Origin: Cladopsammia gracilis
Lineage: Eukaryota > Cnidaria > Anthozoa > Scleractinia > Dendrophylliidae
Length of the DNA stretch: 64,000 nucleotides
Assembly: GCA_022457155.1 (NCBI GenBank)
Contig: JAJGOT010000131.1
Span: 62,001 to 126,000 of the forward strand
Direction of reading: 5' to 3'
This document shows, one piece after another, positions 1-11,038 of the stretch (the stretch's first letter is position 1; each line of letters opens with the position of its first letter). The position numbers were made by a program, and so were the translations under genes. The notes under the pieces were generated by a model. That model worked only from the letters and a program-made list of their open reading frames with translations. It did no database searches and was not told the DNA's origin.

Positions 1-872
1 CCATTCGTAAAAATAATTTTTGACAATTATTTGTTATTTGTTAACTTGCCGACGGGCTTTTTCTCTCCCGCTCGTGTTTGACCATGTTTGCGAAGAGACG
101 GGTCACAGCGTTGTCGTGGTCTCGCCTTTGGTTCGAAGATCGAGAAAGGCGAATATTCTGCCGTGCATGGATCAACAGAAGAATGGTTGTTATAAAAGGT
201 GACAGGCATAGCACAAATCCTGCTTGTCGCTACAAGCATTTCAGCCCAGCTTTAGAATAAGTCTACCCCAAGTACGTGTCTGAGAGATTTTTCCTTTTAG
301 ATCAAAATAAAGATATAACAGGCCTGTTGTTTTAAATGTTTCGAAAATGTTGTCGTTTCTTTGATCTTAGTAAAAAATCTCTAGCTGTGATACTGACAGG
401 AGGAATTTACGCTTTCCAGAGCCGTTTAGATTATTTACATGTAGTCATGCAGTCGTTTATTTACTAGCTCTTGGCAAAATAATGGAGTTTATTTGGTTCA
501 CTTTAAAAAAGTTGCAAGATTAGTAGTAGCTGCTTTTAAAAGTAGGAATTATTTGCTACTTAGGATCAGTTCATTACTCATTCCGTGATTCAGTGTGAGC
601 GCAATTAAGTCTGCGGTTAGTGTAATTTGCGATGTCTGGCACATAGTAAACCGGAAACCACCGGCCTGTTTTTGCGCGAAAATGACGTCATTTTCATTTT
701 GCTGATACATGATTGGTTCGCTGAATTTAACGCAAACACAATGGGAAAGGAATGTGGTCCAGGTTTGAGCAGCCGTTAGTGGGGAGGAGCGTTGCGTGAC
801 GAGACAAATGACGGCTGCGTGGGAGACAACAAAAGCCACCGACTCGTTTCGTGATCGAAACCTTTCAGCTAA
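1..872. other. No recognisable gene
   Basis: Short open frames are present but none shows a recognisable domain, splice context or codon bias. Nothing functional can be supported here. Confidence 0.5.
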
Positions 873-874
873 TA

Positions 875-1280
875 CACCAATATCACGCTAGCATGGCATG
901 AAAATATATTTAATTTAATGGGGAAAAGAGTCCAGTATCAAAATCAGCACATCAATATTAGTAAAACTGTAACGTTTCGTAAAGATTGCTCGTGTCCTGA
1001 CGGAGATATGAGCTTTTGAAACTTAGTACTCTGGCCTGATTTTTACAAAGAAATGTATGGGAAAAACACGAAAACGAGGCTTGACGGGCAATCTATGCCC
1101 GTCCACCATACATTTCTTTGCAAAAATGCTCAGTTTCAAAATTTCATATCTTCGTCAGTTTTCTAGCAATCTTTACAAAACTTTGTAGTTTTACTAATAT
1201 CGATATGCTGAATTGGATGCTGGACTCTTTTCCCCAATAAACCAAATATATTTTTGTGCCATGCTAGCGTGATATTGGTC
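875..1280. mobile_element. TA-inserting palindromic MITE, copy A
   Basis: A 406-bp element whose ends are inverted copies of each other: ACCAATATCACGCTAGC at the left and its complement at the right, with further internal inverted similarity. It is flanked by TA on both sides, as expected for Tc1/mariner-type insertion. A second copy lies at 28609-29020, where an empty site in the duplicated locus confirms the boundaries. It has no coding capacity. Confidence 0.8.
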
Positions 1281-1282
1281 TA

Positions 1283-1765
1283 TTACGCTTGTGGTTTGTT
1301 GCAGTTACGTCTCGAATCTGATTGGTCGCAGAACAATAAACATTCCAGAAATAATTTTAGGCGTTCACGGTTTAATGGGTTCACTGTAATGCAAAATAGC
1401 CGCTGCGTGATAAAGGTCTGACAAAAAATTATAAACGTACTATGTGAGACATAAAATTCGCTATTTTATATTAACCTTTATTGGGTATTTTAATTTTAAT
1501 TTTTTGATAATTTGTTACCCGCGACTTTACCCGCACCCGCACCTATTACCCGCACCCGCGACTTTGAGTCGCGACTCGCGACCCGCGACAAAAAGTTACA
1601 CTCTAACATGTGCACCAGTCGAAATAATTTCTACTCTTGAATAGGCTAGTTAACTATTGCTTGAGTAATAGTGGAACATCACAATTGAAAATATGCACAT
1701 CAATTTGTTAAGATTTACATTTTTCGAATCAACCAATCACAGAGCCTCTTAGACGCTCGTGCCAA
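1283..1765. other. Upstream region of ADPGK copy 1, no gene
   Basis: There is a short low-complexity run of CCCGCACCCGCGAC-like units around 1518-1590. Otherwise this is unremarkable AT-rich DNA. It probably contains the promoter of ADPGK copy 1, but no TATA box or other element could be assigned with confidence. Similarity to the region upstream of copy 2 starts only at about 1766. Confidence 0.4.
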
Positions 1766-1843
1766 TTATACTTCAAGATCTTCGCCTCAATTTATTTATT
1801 TGATCTCTTGTTGTAGATCGTTAGGGACTGAATTCCTGAACAA

Positions 1844-2169
1844 ATGGCAAACATTGTGGCCACGACACTGACCATTTTGGTTGTTGTGGCAGCCTATCTT
1901 TACTACAAACACCTCACCAGCCAAGATAAACGCATTCAAGCAGTTTTAGATGGACTGAAAACTGTAGAACAGGAAAATCCTTTAGAAGGAACACCCAAAG
2001 TGGCAAGTGGCTTCGCAGCAAACGTGGATTATTTTGTAGATTCTCTGGATTTATTAGAAGCGATGGAACTTGAGCCTCCTGCTGAAGCCAAAGCTCACGA
2101 TATCGTGAAGTCCGAGAAGGAATTTTTGGAAACTTTTGCGTTCTTCTTCAATCACAGTGCAGCGTCATC
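1844..2169 (+). CDS. ADPGK: ADP-dependent glucokinase copy 1, exon 1
   Basis: First coding exon of an ADP-dependent glucokinase, the enzyme that phosphorylates glucose using ADP and that in animals is tied to the ER membrane. Residues 4-21 form one hydrophobic segment (signal anchor). The sugar-binding region begins near residues 53-62 (VASGFAANVD), matching the N-terminal substrate motif of the family. The exon ends in phase 2 at a GTAAGT donor (2170). It joins 9946 exactly to give SAASS-RYMTDKEL, which aligns with the continuous mammalian protein, so no exon is missing between. The two exons total 1419 nt, giving 472 residues, close to the roughly 490 residues of animal ADPGK. The ATG at 1844 starts the conserved anchor. 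Copy 2 differs here by Q43R and A58E. Confidence 0.92.
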
Positions 2170-2307
2170 GTAAGTGTCATAATTTCAAGATGGGGGTTAA
2201 TATACTTTTATTTTTACGTATGCGTTCTCGCCTAATAATATCTGTACCCTAACTGTATCAACAAAAACACTGACAGTGTTATTATGGTGTTCCATATGTA
2301 AATATGC

Positions 2308-2365
<58 letters not shown>
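2308..2365. repeat. (AT)n microsatellite
   Basis: Nearly pure AT dinucleotide repeat. It is absent at the equivalent position in ADPGK copy 2, so it arrived or expanded together with the adjacent Penelope fragment. Confidence 0.95.
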
Positions 2366-2370
<5 letters not shown>

Positions 2371-2529
2371 ACTTGTGAGGGGTCTCGCAAACAATGCAGA
2401 TCCTTAACCAACGTAAAATGCTTGCTGGAGGATCACTAAAGCGATCGTGGACACTTGAAATAATCGTAAATAAAACCGAAAATGTGAGGGTCAAGAGTCC
2501 AACTCCAATGTAGCTTTGCTGGTTTATTC

Positions 2530-2566
2530 GCTCGACGTTTCGACCATAACGGTCTTCATCAGGAGC
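2530..2566 (-). ncRNA. Hammerhead ribozyme motif (Penelope fragment)
   Basis: On the minus strand the elements of a hammerhead appear in order. They are stem I GCUC (2566-2563), core CUGAUGA (2562-2556), stem II GACC/GGUC around a 5-nt loop, core GAAA (2541-2538), and a self-complementary ACGU at the stem III position ending at the expected cleavage C (2534). Stem I closes with GAGC (2533-2530). All three conserved boxes and all stem I and II pairs are intact. Penelope-like elements are known to carry such motifs in their terminal repeats; the rest of the element is not present here. Confidence 0.7.
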
Positions 2567-2567
2567 A

Positions 2568-2571
<4 letters not shown>

Positions 2572-2629
<58 letters not shown>

Positions 2630-2760
2630 ATATTATATAATATAATATATTATAAAATATTATAAAATATTATAATATAATATAATATATTATATATATA
2701 ATATATTATATATATAATATAATATATTATATATACAATATATATAATATATATATATCA

Positions 2761-2806
<46 letters not shown>
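2572..2806. repeat. Compound AT/TATAATA low-complexity tract
   Basis: Two (AT)n blocks enclose TATAAT-rich sequence, and ATCTGATATATA occurs at both starts. The tract directly abuts the hammerhead fragment and is missing in ADPGK copy 2. Confidence 0.9.
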
Positions 2807-2807
<1 letters not shown>

Positions 2808-3604
2808 TCATTAGTATAAATCTACTAGCGTTCTATCATAAAATGCTGTTCCCCTATTGGCTACGGTACTCACTATCTATTCTGTTGTAGAAAGTGAGTG
2901 GAGTGAGTAACCTAATGGCGGTCGCGTCTTCGCGTTTTCAGTATTTGTTGTTAGGTTTTGAACGTCTAGTAGATTTATACTAAAACAATTATTTACTAGG
3001 GCTTGTTTATAATTCAGGTGACCTCTCACAGGAAAACGATACTAACGGATGCCGTTCGCACGGCATGAACGCACGGCTAGTGAACGGATGATGAACGGAT
3101 GGCAAAGCCGTTGAAACCGGCTAGCGGTGAACGGATGAACGGCTAAAGAAAAAAATTGAACGGCTGGCTGTGAACGGATGAACGGCTAAAGAAATAATTC
3201 GCACGGCTGCCAGTGAACGGATGAACGGCTAAAGAAATAATTCGCACGGCTGCCAGTGAACGAATGAACGGCTAAAGAAATAATTCGAACGGTTGGCTGT
3301 GAACGGATGCATCGCGGCTAAAGAAAAAATACTTCGAACGGCTCGCGGTGAAGTGAACGGCCGAACGATTAAAAGAAAAAATCGAACGGCTGACATGAAC
3401 GGCCGAAGAAAACAATTTCGAAGAGCTGGTAGTGAACAGCACAATACAAAAGGAAAGTATAATAATTAAAACCAACAGGCAAATGCGATGGTATGATCGA
3501 ATAAGGATACGTCTACATCACGAACAAAATATAACCGAAGAGAAATGTTTATAGAAAACAGAAAGAATTGGTGCTCCAAACACCCCGACTTAAAACAGTG
3601 GTCT

Positions 3605-4038
3605 GACCCGGGGGGGTACTCCCTATGATGGGCTATACGGGGATGCTCCGCCCGAAAGGGGTACCTTTTTGAGGCTGGAGGTATATGAAAGGGTCGTGAT
3701 TTCACGAGTTGAAGTATATGAAAGGGTAGGGATTTCACGAAGAATAGGAATGGGTACCAAAAACACGCCGATGAGGCATAAAAAAGGTAGGGAAAACTGC
3801 CATTTAAGCCTAATAAAAAGGGCCTTTCAAAATAAATCAAACAGACGTACGTAAAGGCTATATGAAAGGAGTACCATTTTCATTAAAAGGTATATGAAAG
3901 GGGTACCATTTTCAATGAAAGGTATATGAAAGGGGTACCTTTTCTGTCAAAAACGGTATATGAAAGGGTAAGGGTTTGAACCTCGGGGCGGAGCATCCCC
4001 GTACAAAACTTTGTTGGGTATCCCCCCCCCCCCGGGTC
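3605..4038. mobile_element. Nested palindromic MITE with GACCCGGGG ends
   Basis: The left end is GACCCGGGGGGGTACTCCC and the right end is its degenerate complement ending CCCGGGTC. Both arms share ACGGGGATGCTCCGCCC. The interior has repeats of GGTATATGAAAGGGGTACC. A related sequence at 4372-4398 continues from CAGTGGTCT towards CAATCGG without the element, giving an empty-site comparison. Confidence 0.75.
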
Positions 4039-4094
4039 AATCGGAGACCAGAGTTTTCCGAACAAAACCAAACAGTATTTACATAACATTTCAG

Positions 4095-4675
4095 TTCATT
4101 CACACTCAGTTGCCGACAGCGAAAATCAAAACGTAAGTGTTTTAAGGTCTAAAAATCTAAACTCTTCAAGTAAATTGATCGCTAATTGTTACATTTAAAA
4201 CAAGAACATTATTTAATCGACGATAAAAACATGTTTGTCGCCGGGCATCGAACGTCGAGTGAAAGTTACCGAAGCACAACATTTGCTGTAATTTGCATAC
4301 CAAACGATTTTCAGGTAACGCAACACACTTTTTGACAGCTAATCGCGCGATTGTTTCGACTTAAAACAGTGGTCTTGAAACAATCGGAGTCCAGAACCAA
4401 ACATTTGGTTCATTCACACTCAGTTGCCGACAGCGAAAATCAAAACGTGTTTTACGGTCTAAAAATCTAAACTCTTCAAGTAAATTGATCGCTAATTGTT
4501 ACATTTAAAACAAGAACATTATTTAATCGACGAAAAAAACATATGTTTGTCGTCGGGCATCGAACGTCGAGTGAAAGTTCAAAGCATGCAACTCATATTC
4601 ACCGAAGCACAACATTTGCTGTAATTTGCAGACCAAACGAAACACACATTTTCGACAATAGCGCGATTGGCTAGA
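4095..4675 (+). repeat. Tandem direct repeat, ~314-bp period
   Basis: The block starting TTCATTCACACTCAGTTGCC at 4095 recurs at 4409 with most of its length conserved. It lies inside the 3019-5667 element, and its function is unknown. Confidence 0.8.
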
Positions 4676-4829
4676 CTTGAGATCTATAAAGCATTTCAGG
4701 ATCGCTTGACTTTTCTAAATCGACATATGATAGTTTAGATTAGCTGGAATTTTTCGATTTTGTGAAATTCACTGAGAATAATAAGGACTGCCGGCCATTT
4801 AGTGTTTTGAAAACCTTGACCGGTTACCG

Positions 4830-5020
4830 CGGTTACCGGTTACCGCTACTGTACTCAGTATATTAGTATTTTCTTAACTTAGTTTAGCACTTATTATAGG
4901 AGTTTTGTAATTTTTAAGTCTTAACTTTTTGAACTAGGTTTAATGTGCACGGCTCTTTAGAAGACCACTCTTTAGTGATAAGGACTCCGTGGATAAATAA
5001 AGTTATTGTATTGTATTGTT
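4830..5020 (+). mobile_element. Possible retroposon 3' tail
   Basis: AT-rich stretch ending in AATAAAGTTATTGTATTGTATTG, resembling the short tandem tails of some non-LTR retrotransposons. No coding remnant remains. Confidence 0.3.
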
Positions 5021-6343
5021 GCGATCGTTACGATTATATGGAAACCATGCAGGCTTAAAGCGTCGCCGTTCATTTCTTTCTCTTAACGGATTTAACGGGT
5101 GAAGATTTTAGTGGCATGTTTTTTTTTTTTTGAACGAATAACCCAGGATAAATAACCTTAAGATAATTATTATAAGTTCAACAGCTTCTGTGCCGCGCCG
5201 CAGCCTTTCATTTTACTTTTCATATGCAAATTGCGTGCACTTTTTACCGCAATGAAACTGTCAGCGAATGAAGACAAAAACAAATCAATTGTAAAGTCAA
5301 AGTCACCGGCTCTTTCGATAGCTGTTGAATGGATATTACCGAACGATATATTAAACATTACGTTTCGAACGGGTGAAGATTTATTTGAACGGCTGATTTT
5401 TTTTCCGAACAGTTAACTTTAGCCGTTCGAACGGCTTAATATTTTTCGTGAACGACTGAATATTTTAAGTGAACGGGCGACCCTTGCCTTCGAACGGCTG
5501 AATATTTTAAGTGAACGGATGACCCTTGCCGTGCGAACGGCTGAATATTTTAAGTGAACGGATGACCCTTGCCGTGCGAACGGCTGAATATTTTAAGTGA
5601 ACGGCAAGCGAACGGTTTGAACGGTTTGAACGGCTATCCGTTAGTACCGTTTTCCTATGAGAGGTCAATAATATATATATATTTGGTCTTGGGTACCCAA
5701 GACAACCCTCCCCCCAAGTTACCCTGGCAGAGCTAACTTTTCACTTATTTCTTTGAAAAATTCAACCAACCGTTTACATGAGAATCAAGAACTCGTCTTG
5801 GGGGGCGAGAAAACTCGGTTGGGCGAGTTGTCTCGCCTCGGCAGGTAGGGTAACCCTGGCAGGCGGGACAACTTTTTCTCATATAAACACTTTGGCTCAC
5901 CTACCCGGGACAACTCACGGCATTCTGTGTGTCATGTAAAGTCAAGTTTTTAGGTTTAAGAACACAAATTTGCATTAAAGAAGTAAAATGACAAGCAAAG
6001 CCCACAGTGATTGAATGAATGAAACAAAGTCAAAAGAACAGGTATACGATATCTGTATTAAGATTTGAATATTTACACAGCGTTGTGAATATTTAAGTAA
6101 GGTAAACTTTGACTCAGTCAGCAGGGACAACATTTCTCATATAAACACTCGGCAAAGTTGTCTCGGGGGGAGGGTTGTCTCGGGTACCTGAGGCCATATA
6201 AACAGGCCCTCAGCTTATTTGCTCTTGATGTCTATCCCAAGATAGTTGCAACTATCACGTGATAGAAATCTCGAGCTCGTAATGTAATTGTTAAATAGAT
6301 CAATTTACAGTTGCCTTCTTAGTAACCTGGCCTTTGTGTGGAA

Positions 6344-6475
6344 ATGAGGCTGGAGTTGACCTTGTTTTTATAGAAACCTTCCTTCAATCATGTTGTTCTT
6401 ATGCAAACTAGCATGATTAACATATGAAAAGCAGGAAGGTTTGTATCAAAACAATGTCAACTCCAGCCTCACTTT
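6344..6475. repeat. Short inverted-repeat element, copy 1
   Basis: Left arm TGAGGCTGGAGTTGAC and right arm GTCAACTCCAGCCTCA flank about 100 bp that also contains pairing AACCTTCC/GGAAGGTT arms. A copy is present in the other ADPGK intron (about 27102-27234), so it predates the duplication. Confidence 0.65.
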
Positions 6476-7940
6476 CACTCAAAGGTCAGGGTGCAAAGCA
6501 CACGACTGTAAAATGGTCTATTCCAGTAAAATGGTCTATTCCAGCAAAGTGCATTCCTCCCCCCTACCCCCTCAGGGCCATTACCCCCAGTCATTAGCAT
6601 TTTTTTTAATGGCAGTTACCACAGGGAGGGACAAGTCTACTGCCCAAATACCCCACAATATTGTGTCTGAATGTCCCTGCAATGAAGTTATTAAAGAGAT
6701 TAAACAATCTCACAGACAGCTTTTTCTTTGTGACAAGACCTGCTTTCATATACTGCATGCAGCAAACCGCAGACGACAAGCTTACATTTCCTATTTACAA
6801 TATTAGTGATAGTTCTCTGCAAACAGCAAATGACAAGTGATGTTTGCCATTTCTAGTATTAAAACCTGTTGCTTAATCTCTATAATACAACACAACATCA
6901 ATATTTTTGTGGTTTGCATTTGTTCTGTAGATCTGCCATTTTCATTTTGTATTGAACTATACAGTGTGAAGCAAATGCCGCCAAATGTATGACAACTTAA
7001 TTTATTCAAATCTGACAACGCTACATGAAAGTTGATTCTGCGTTATTTTTAAAATGTGTTGCAAATACTAGAAATTATAAGAAACATGAATACTACAGCA
7101 ATGTTATAAAATCAACAAAACTAAATTTTGTTTCAATCTTTGATCAATGGATGGCAAACAATCCCATGTCTGATTTCTCAAAAAATGCAAGTTTGAAACC
7201 ATGAGGGTGTCAAATGTCTGGGGGTCACCATGGGGTAAGGCAAATTGCAAAAGCCCCATCTGTGCTCCACCAATGGGATACATTTTATAATCCCGGAGGT
7301 TGCCATGGGATAGGCAGATTGTGAATGCACCACCCATGGGATACATTGTACATTGTATAACCTTGTCAAATGCCCAGGGAGGGAGGGAGCACTGCTGAAA
7401 ATGACTGATACAGTTTATTACAAAGCCTGTTGTTACAAATTCATTATTGATTTTGAAAAGTAGGGATGAGCTGCCCTAGAAAAGCTTGTTCATGTTGTAA
7501 CAATTATTATTCCAAATTGCAGCAAGAAAAGACAGTTGCAAATAGCAGATCATGTGACCATTAAATTCTCTAAAAAGTCTATGAGATTTAAGATCATGTT
7601 GTACAGTCTGCAAGTGGTTGCCACTGTTTTGAATGCTGAAAATAATCTGGAGACAAGGTTGAGGAGGTTGAATGCCAGTGAAGTGAGATGCACATGGTGT
7701 TATGTGAAGTGTTGAGGAGAAGGGAAATACCAGCCGTGCTTATTGTATTACAGTAGTTTAAATTTGCTTTTACAACGTTTGAGATTGATTTTAAAACCTT
7801 TATTCACTAGCCAAAGTATTTTACAGGTATTTGTTGTGAGGTTTCATTACACCATGATTTATCACACATTAGAAACAAAAAAAAGGCTAATTTTAGAATA
7901 CGTCAATACTGCCAGCACTTCATAAAGTTCTACTAGTTTA

Positions 7941-8365
7941 AAGGGAACCTCCATTGTCATAACAAATTGATGTTAAATTGTTGGAAATAAAGTTGAAATT
8001 TCGATTATTTTAATAACAAATGGAAATACTTTTTCAGTGCACAAAAAAATGGATATCAATTTCGCCTATTTTTGCTTTTAAATTTCCTGCTCGTCGCCAT
8101 TTTGAATATTTATGACGTGGTTACGGCCTTGCCACTATTGTTAAGAGTCGACGTTGTTTTGAATGCAACAATCAAGCAACTGTAACACATCATAAATATT
8201 CAAAATGGTGGCTTGTGGGAAATTTAAAAGCGAAAATAGGCGATATTCATATCCATTTTTTTATACACTAAAATTATATTTGCACTTGATGTTTTAAAAA
8301 AATTAAATTTAGACGTTATTTCCAACAATGTAACATCTATTTGTTATAACAATGGAGGTTCCCTT
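7941..8365. mobile_element. Palindromic MITE with AAGGGAACCTCCATTG ends
   Basis: A 425-bp element with inverted ends AAGGGAACCTCCATTG...CAATGGAGGTTCCCTT. The arms stay similar for about 50 bp (AACAAAT, TGTTGGAAATAA). It is missing in ADPGK copy 2 and has no coding capacity. Confidence 0.8.
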
Positions 8366-9670
8366 CAAGGGGCTCTTACTAACCTTCATGGGAGGCCATT
8401 TCAAAGCTTGAAATCTACATTGTAGATACCCTATAAATTTAATTCAATAACCCTTGGTCATTTGGTGGTTTATCGGCTCTTACGGTGAGTGAGTGGCCAT
8501 TATGATTTGTAAATGGAAAAGTCGCTAAAATTATATTTTTATCGAAAACTACATTTATTTAGCTTTATTCCATTGATCATATATAGTTTGTCATATTACT
8601 CTTGAAACTGGTACATGTACATATTTTTTTCCAAAAGACACCTGCAAAGGTTAAGAATACCCCTAATGATTACTTAATATATACACCTTATTCAATGCTT
8701 TAACAGATAATACGTGCAGACATTTAACAAGATGCGAGTAACAGAGTAAAATGTTTGCAAATATTATCTGTTAAACCACCAAATAATGGATTTATTATTC
8801 AACTAAAATTCCTTTCATTGTAGCCGTCTGTGTCTTCAAACTGGGTACTAAAGGTATTATTTAAATCTTAGATCCAGAGAAGAAAATAACGTCATTGTAA
8901 AAAGATTTAATTCCCCTTTTATGAAAAACTCGATCCACAACAGAGCATCTGTTTTGTGGAACAGAATTTTTAACATTTTTAAATTATCTACCAGTTAAAG
9001 AAGTTTTAATAACCGTCTTTTAAAATCAGCTGAATTCCTTAGCTTCAAATTCAACACTACGGGCTCAAACCAGTGCAAGCCTAAGCACAATGATGACTTT
9101 GTATATTTCTAACAATACTTTGCTATTATAAAAATTACTAATGCTTTATTAATATCAGTCGAATTTTCTTAACTTTTTTAACTACATTGTATTTAATTTT
9201 AACTTTTAAACAAATATTTTTATTATTCTATAGCTAGGTATAAATTTTAACACATATTTACATATTTTATCTTTTTGTTATACTTTTCATAGATCAGTTA
9301 TACATGACCCCACAAGCTGTACAGCTTTAATCACTATTTGTGTCTATAAAATAAAGGTTTTACATTACATTACATACATTTCAGTACAACAATCTATTGT
9401 GTTATACGCTAGGATGTTATGTGTGTTCCAAATTTTGTTTTATTAAATATCAAAAAACAAATGGTACCATACAAAATTACTGCCATAGGGGTTTCATTTG
9501 AATGGTCACATCATAGGATTTTGTCCACAGACTCAAAAGTTAGAACTACATAACATGTCTCCATAACTGACTCTGGGAGTGAAAGGGTTAAACCATCAAA
9601 TATTTGGATTTATTATTCGACTAAAATTCCTTTCATTGTAGCCGTCTGTGTCTTCAAACTGGGATACTAA
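8366..9670 (+). other. Copy-1-specific intron segment, no gene
   Basis: Not present in the copy 2 intron. It contains a roughly 78-bp direct repeat (about 8771-8849 and 9588-9667, sharing the CCTTTCATTGTAGCCGTCTG segment). This suggests that copy 2 lost this segment, or copy 1 gained it, by recombination between the repeats. Around 9430-9590 lies a half-copy of the palindromic repeat seen at 31451-31930. Confidence 0.55.
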
Positions 9671-9945
9671 GGTGTTATTTACAACAATCTACTGTGTAAT
9701 ACGCTCGCTAGGATACCATATTATGTGTGTTCTCTTTTCCTTATAAGGTATCATGATGTCACAGTTGAGTAATAAAGTGTGGATGTAAAGGAGTATTTGA
9801 AACATTCCTTGATGCTTTTTTTATTATAATCGTTGTTAAATAAAATTTAAAATTGATTGCTACCACATATTCGAGGCTTATGGGTTTGTGTTGCATAACA
9901 GGTTTCTATTGTCACATTTGAATGTATGACTTTGTTTCTTTACAG

Positions 9946-11038
9946 GCGCTACATGACAGATAAGGAGCTTTTTCACAAGATGGCTGTCAAAGCTCTGACA
10001 CTAGAAGGCACTCGTAAACTTGTAGGAGGCAGCGGATTGCAGATTGGCAAGCGTCTTGTTAAAGAAGGTTGTCACGTTTTTGCAGCAGCTGATTCTTCTG
10101 TAGAATTTTTGAACATGCTACCTGAAAACATGTCTGCAGTTGGCAACATTGTTGATACCGACGATATTCACTTACTGCTGGAGTATCCTGCGCACTTGCC
10201 TTGGGGACAGTATGAGTCACAGAGGGCCAACAGATTAGTGTTACATAGTGATGCACACAATCCTTACCTTAAATCACTGGAGAAATTTCAAGAGAAGATT
10301 CATGAGTTTTCACCATCAGTGATGGTGGTTTCTGGGCTTCACGTGCTCGACAACTTTCCAGGCTTTAAAGCTGGGGAGAGTGGTGGTATTTTGAAAAGGG
10401 TCGCATCTTTCCTTGACACAGTCCAAGTTCCTATTCATTTTGAGATGGCACTATTTCATCAAGAAACATTCTTTGATGAACTTTTGCAGCATGTAATACC
10501 TTATGCAGGATCCATGGGCATGAATGAGCAAGAACTGCCTAATTTGTGGAGTAAGCTTTTTTATGGAAACATTACCATGGTGTCAAGTCAGAAACCCAGA
10601 GTAGCTACTGTATTGGATCTCATGAGAGATGTGTACAAGGTTTCCAAAGAGAATTACAAGAATGGAAAAAATATCAGAGAGCTTACAAGATTGCACATAC
10701 ATACTCTTGCATTTCAAGCCATTCTAACCACTAAAGGATCAAACTGGAAAAATACACGAGCAGCTGCTGCAAAGGCTTCACTCACAGCTACTAGGCATGT
10801 GTGCGGCTCAGAGGAAATTGACCCCAAGAAGTCTAAGTTATTCATGGATGATTCATTTTCCAAGAGTATAGTTCCAGGCAGCCCAAGAGTTCAGTTCAAT
10901 CCCAGTTTACCTGTGTCATGCTGGGATGAGCACGACTATGAAATCTGTGTTGCTCCAGTGTTAGTTTGTACTCAGGTTTTGCAGACAGGAGGTGGTGGTG
11001 ACCACATCACAGCAGGTGGTTTAGTTCTACAGATTTAG
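9946..11038 (+). CDS. ADPGK: ADP-dependent glucokinase copy 1, exon 2
   Basis: Second and last coding exon (codon 109 onward, to residue 472). Visible family landmarks are a VGG motif of the nucleotide/sugar fold near the start, SGLH (about residues 239-242), MNEQEL (family NEQE motif), RLHIHTL, and the C-terminal GGGGD whose Asp461 corresponds to the catalytic base of the GXGD motif. The sequence is full length with no stop or frameshift, so the enzyme should be active. The open frame runs back to an in-frame ATG at 9926, but that lies upstream of the TTTACAG acceptor and is intronic. A polyadenylation hexamer AATAAA lies at about 11526. Copy 2 differs at V242M, L278P and F314L; most nucleotide changes are synonymous. 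Confidence 0.94.

Larger units (their letters stand above)
3019..5667. mobile_element. 2.65-kb TIR element with subterminal repeats
   Basis: The ends are inverted: TGACCTCTCACAGGAAAACG at the left and the complement of TGACCTCTCATAGGAAAACG at the right, running on into ACTAACGGAT. ATAAT lies outside both ends with a few extra bases at the left, so the target duplication is not certain. Just inside each end are many imperfect copies of a GAACGGATGAACGGCTAAAG-like unit (3050-3430 and 5400-5640). No transposase was found, so it is probably non-autonomous. It is absent from copy 2 and inserted into the MITE spanning 2999-6209. Confidence 0.7.
2999..6209. mobile_element. GGTACC-type palindromic MITE, split by insertion
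   Basis: The uninterrupted sister copy in the other ADPGK intron is 26438-26961. Its inverted ends read GGGCTTGTTTG and a GGGTACC-AAGACAACC-rich arm. Here the left arm is broken after about 20 bp by a 2.65-kb element (3019-5667), and the remainder (5668-6209) continues to the right arm. Confidence 0.75.
2170..9945 (+). other. ADPGK copy 1 intron (7.8 kb)
   Basis: Phase-2 intron with donor GTAAGT and acceptor TTTCTTTACAG. It contains an AT microsatellite, a hammerhead-bearing Penelope fragment, a MITE split by a larger terminal-inverted-repeat element, and another MITE at 7941-8365. The equivalent intron of copy 2 is only 3.3 kb. Segments 6210-7720 and 9670-9945 are conserved between the copies. 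No additional exon was recognised. Confidence 0.85.

Noticed and set aside
9926..9945. In-frame ATG upstream of ADPGK exon 2 as an alternative start
   Set aside because: It lies before a canonical TTTACAG acceptor, and exon 1 joins perfectly in phase; the same residues are intronic in both copies (copy 2 has GTG).
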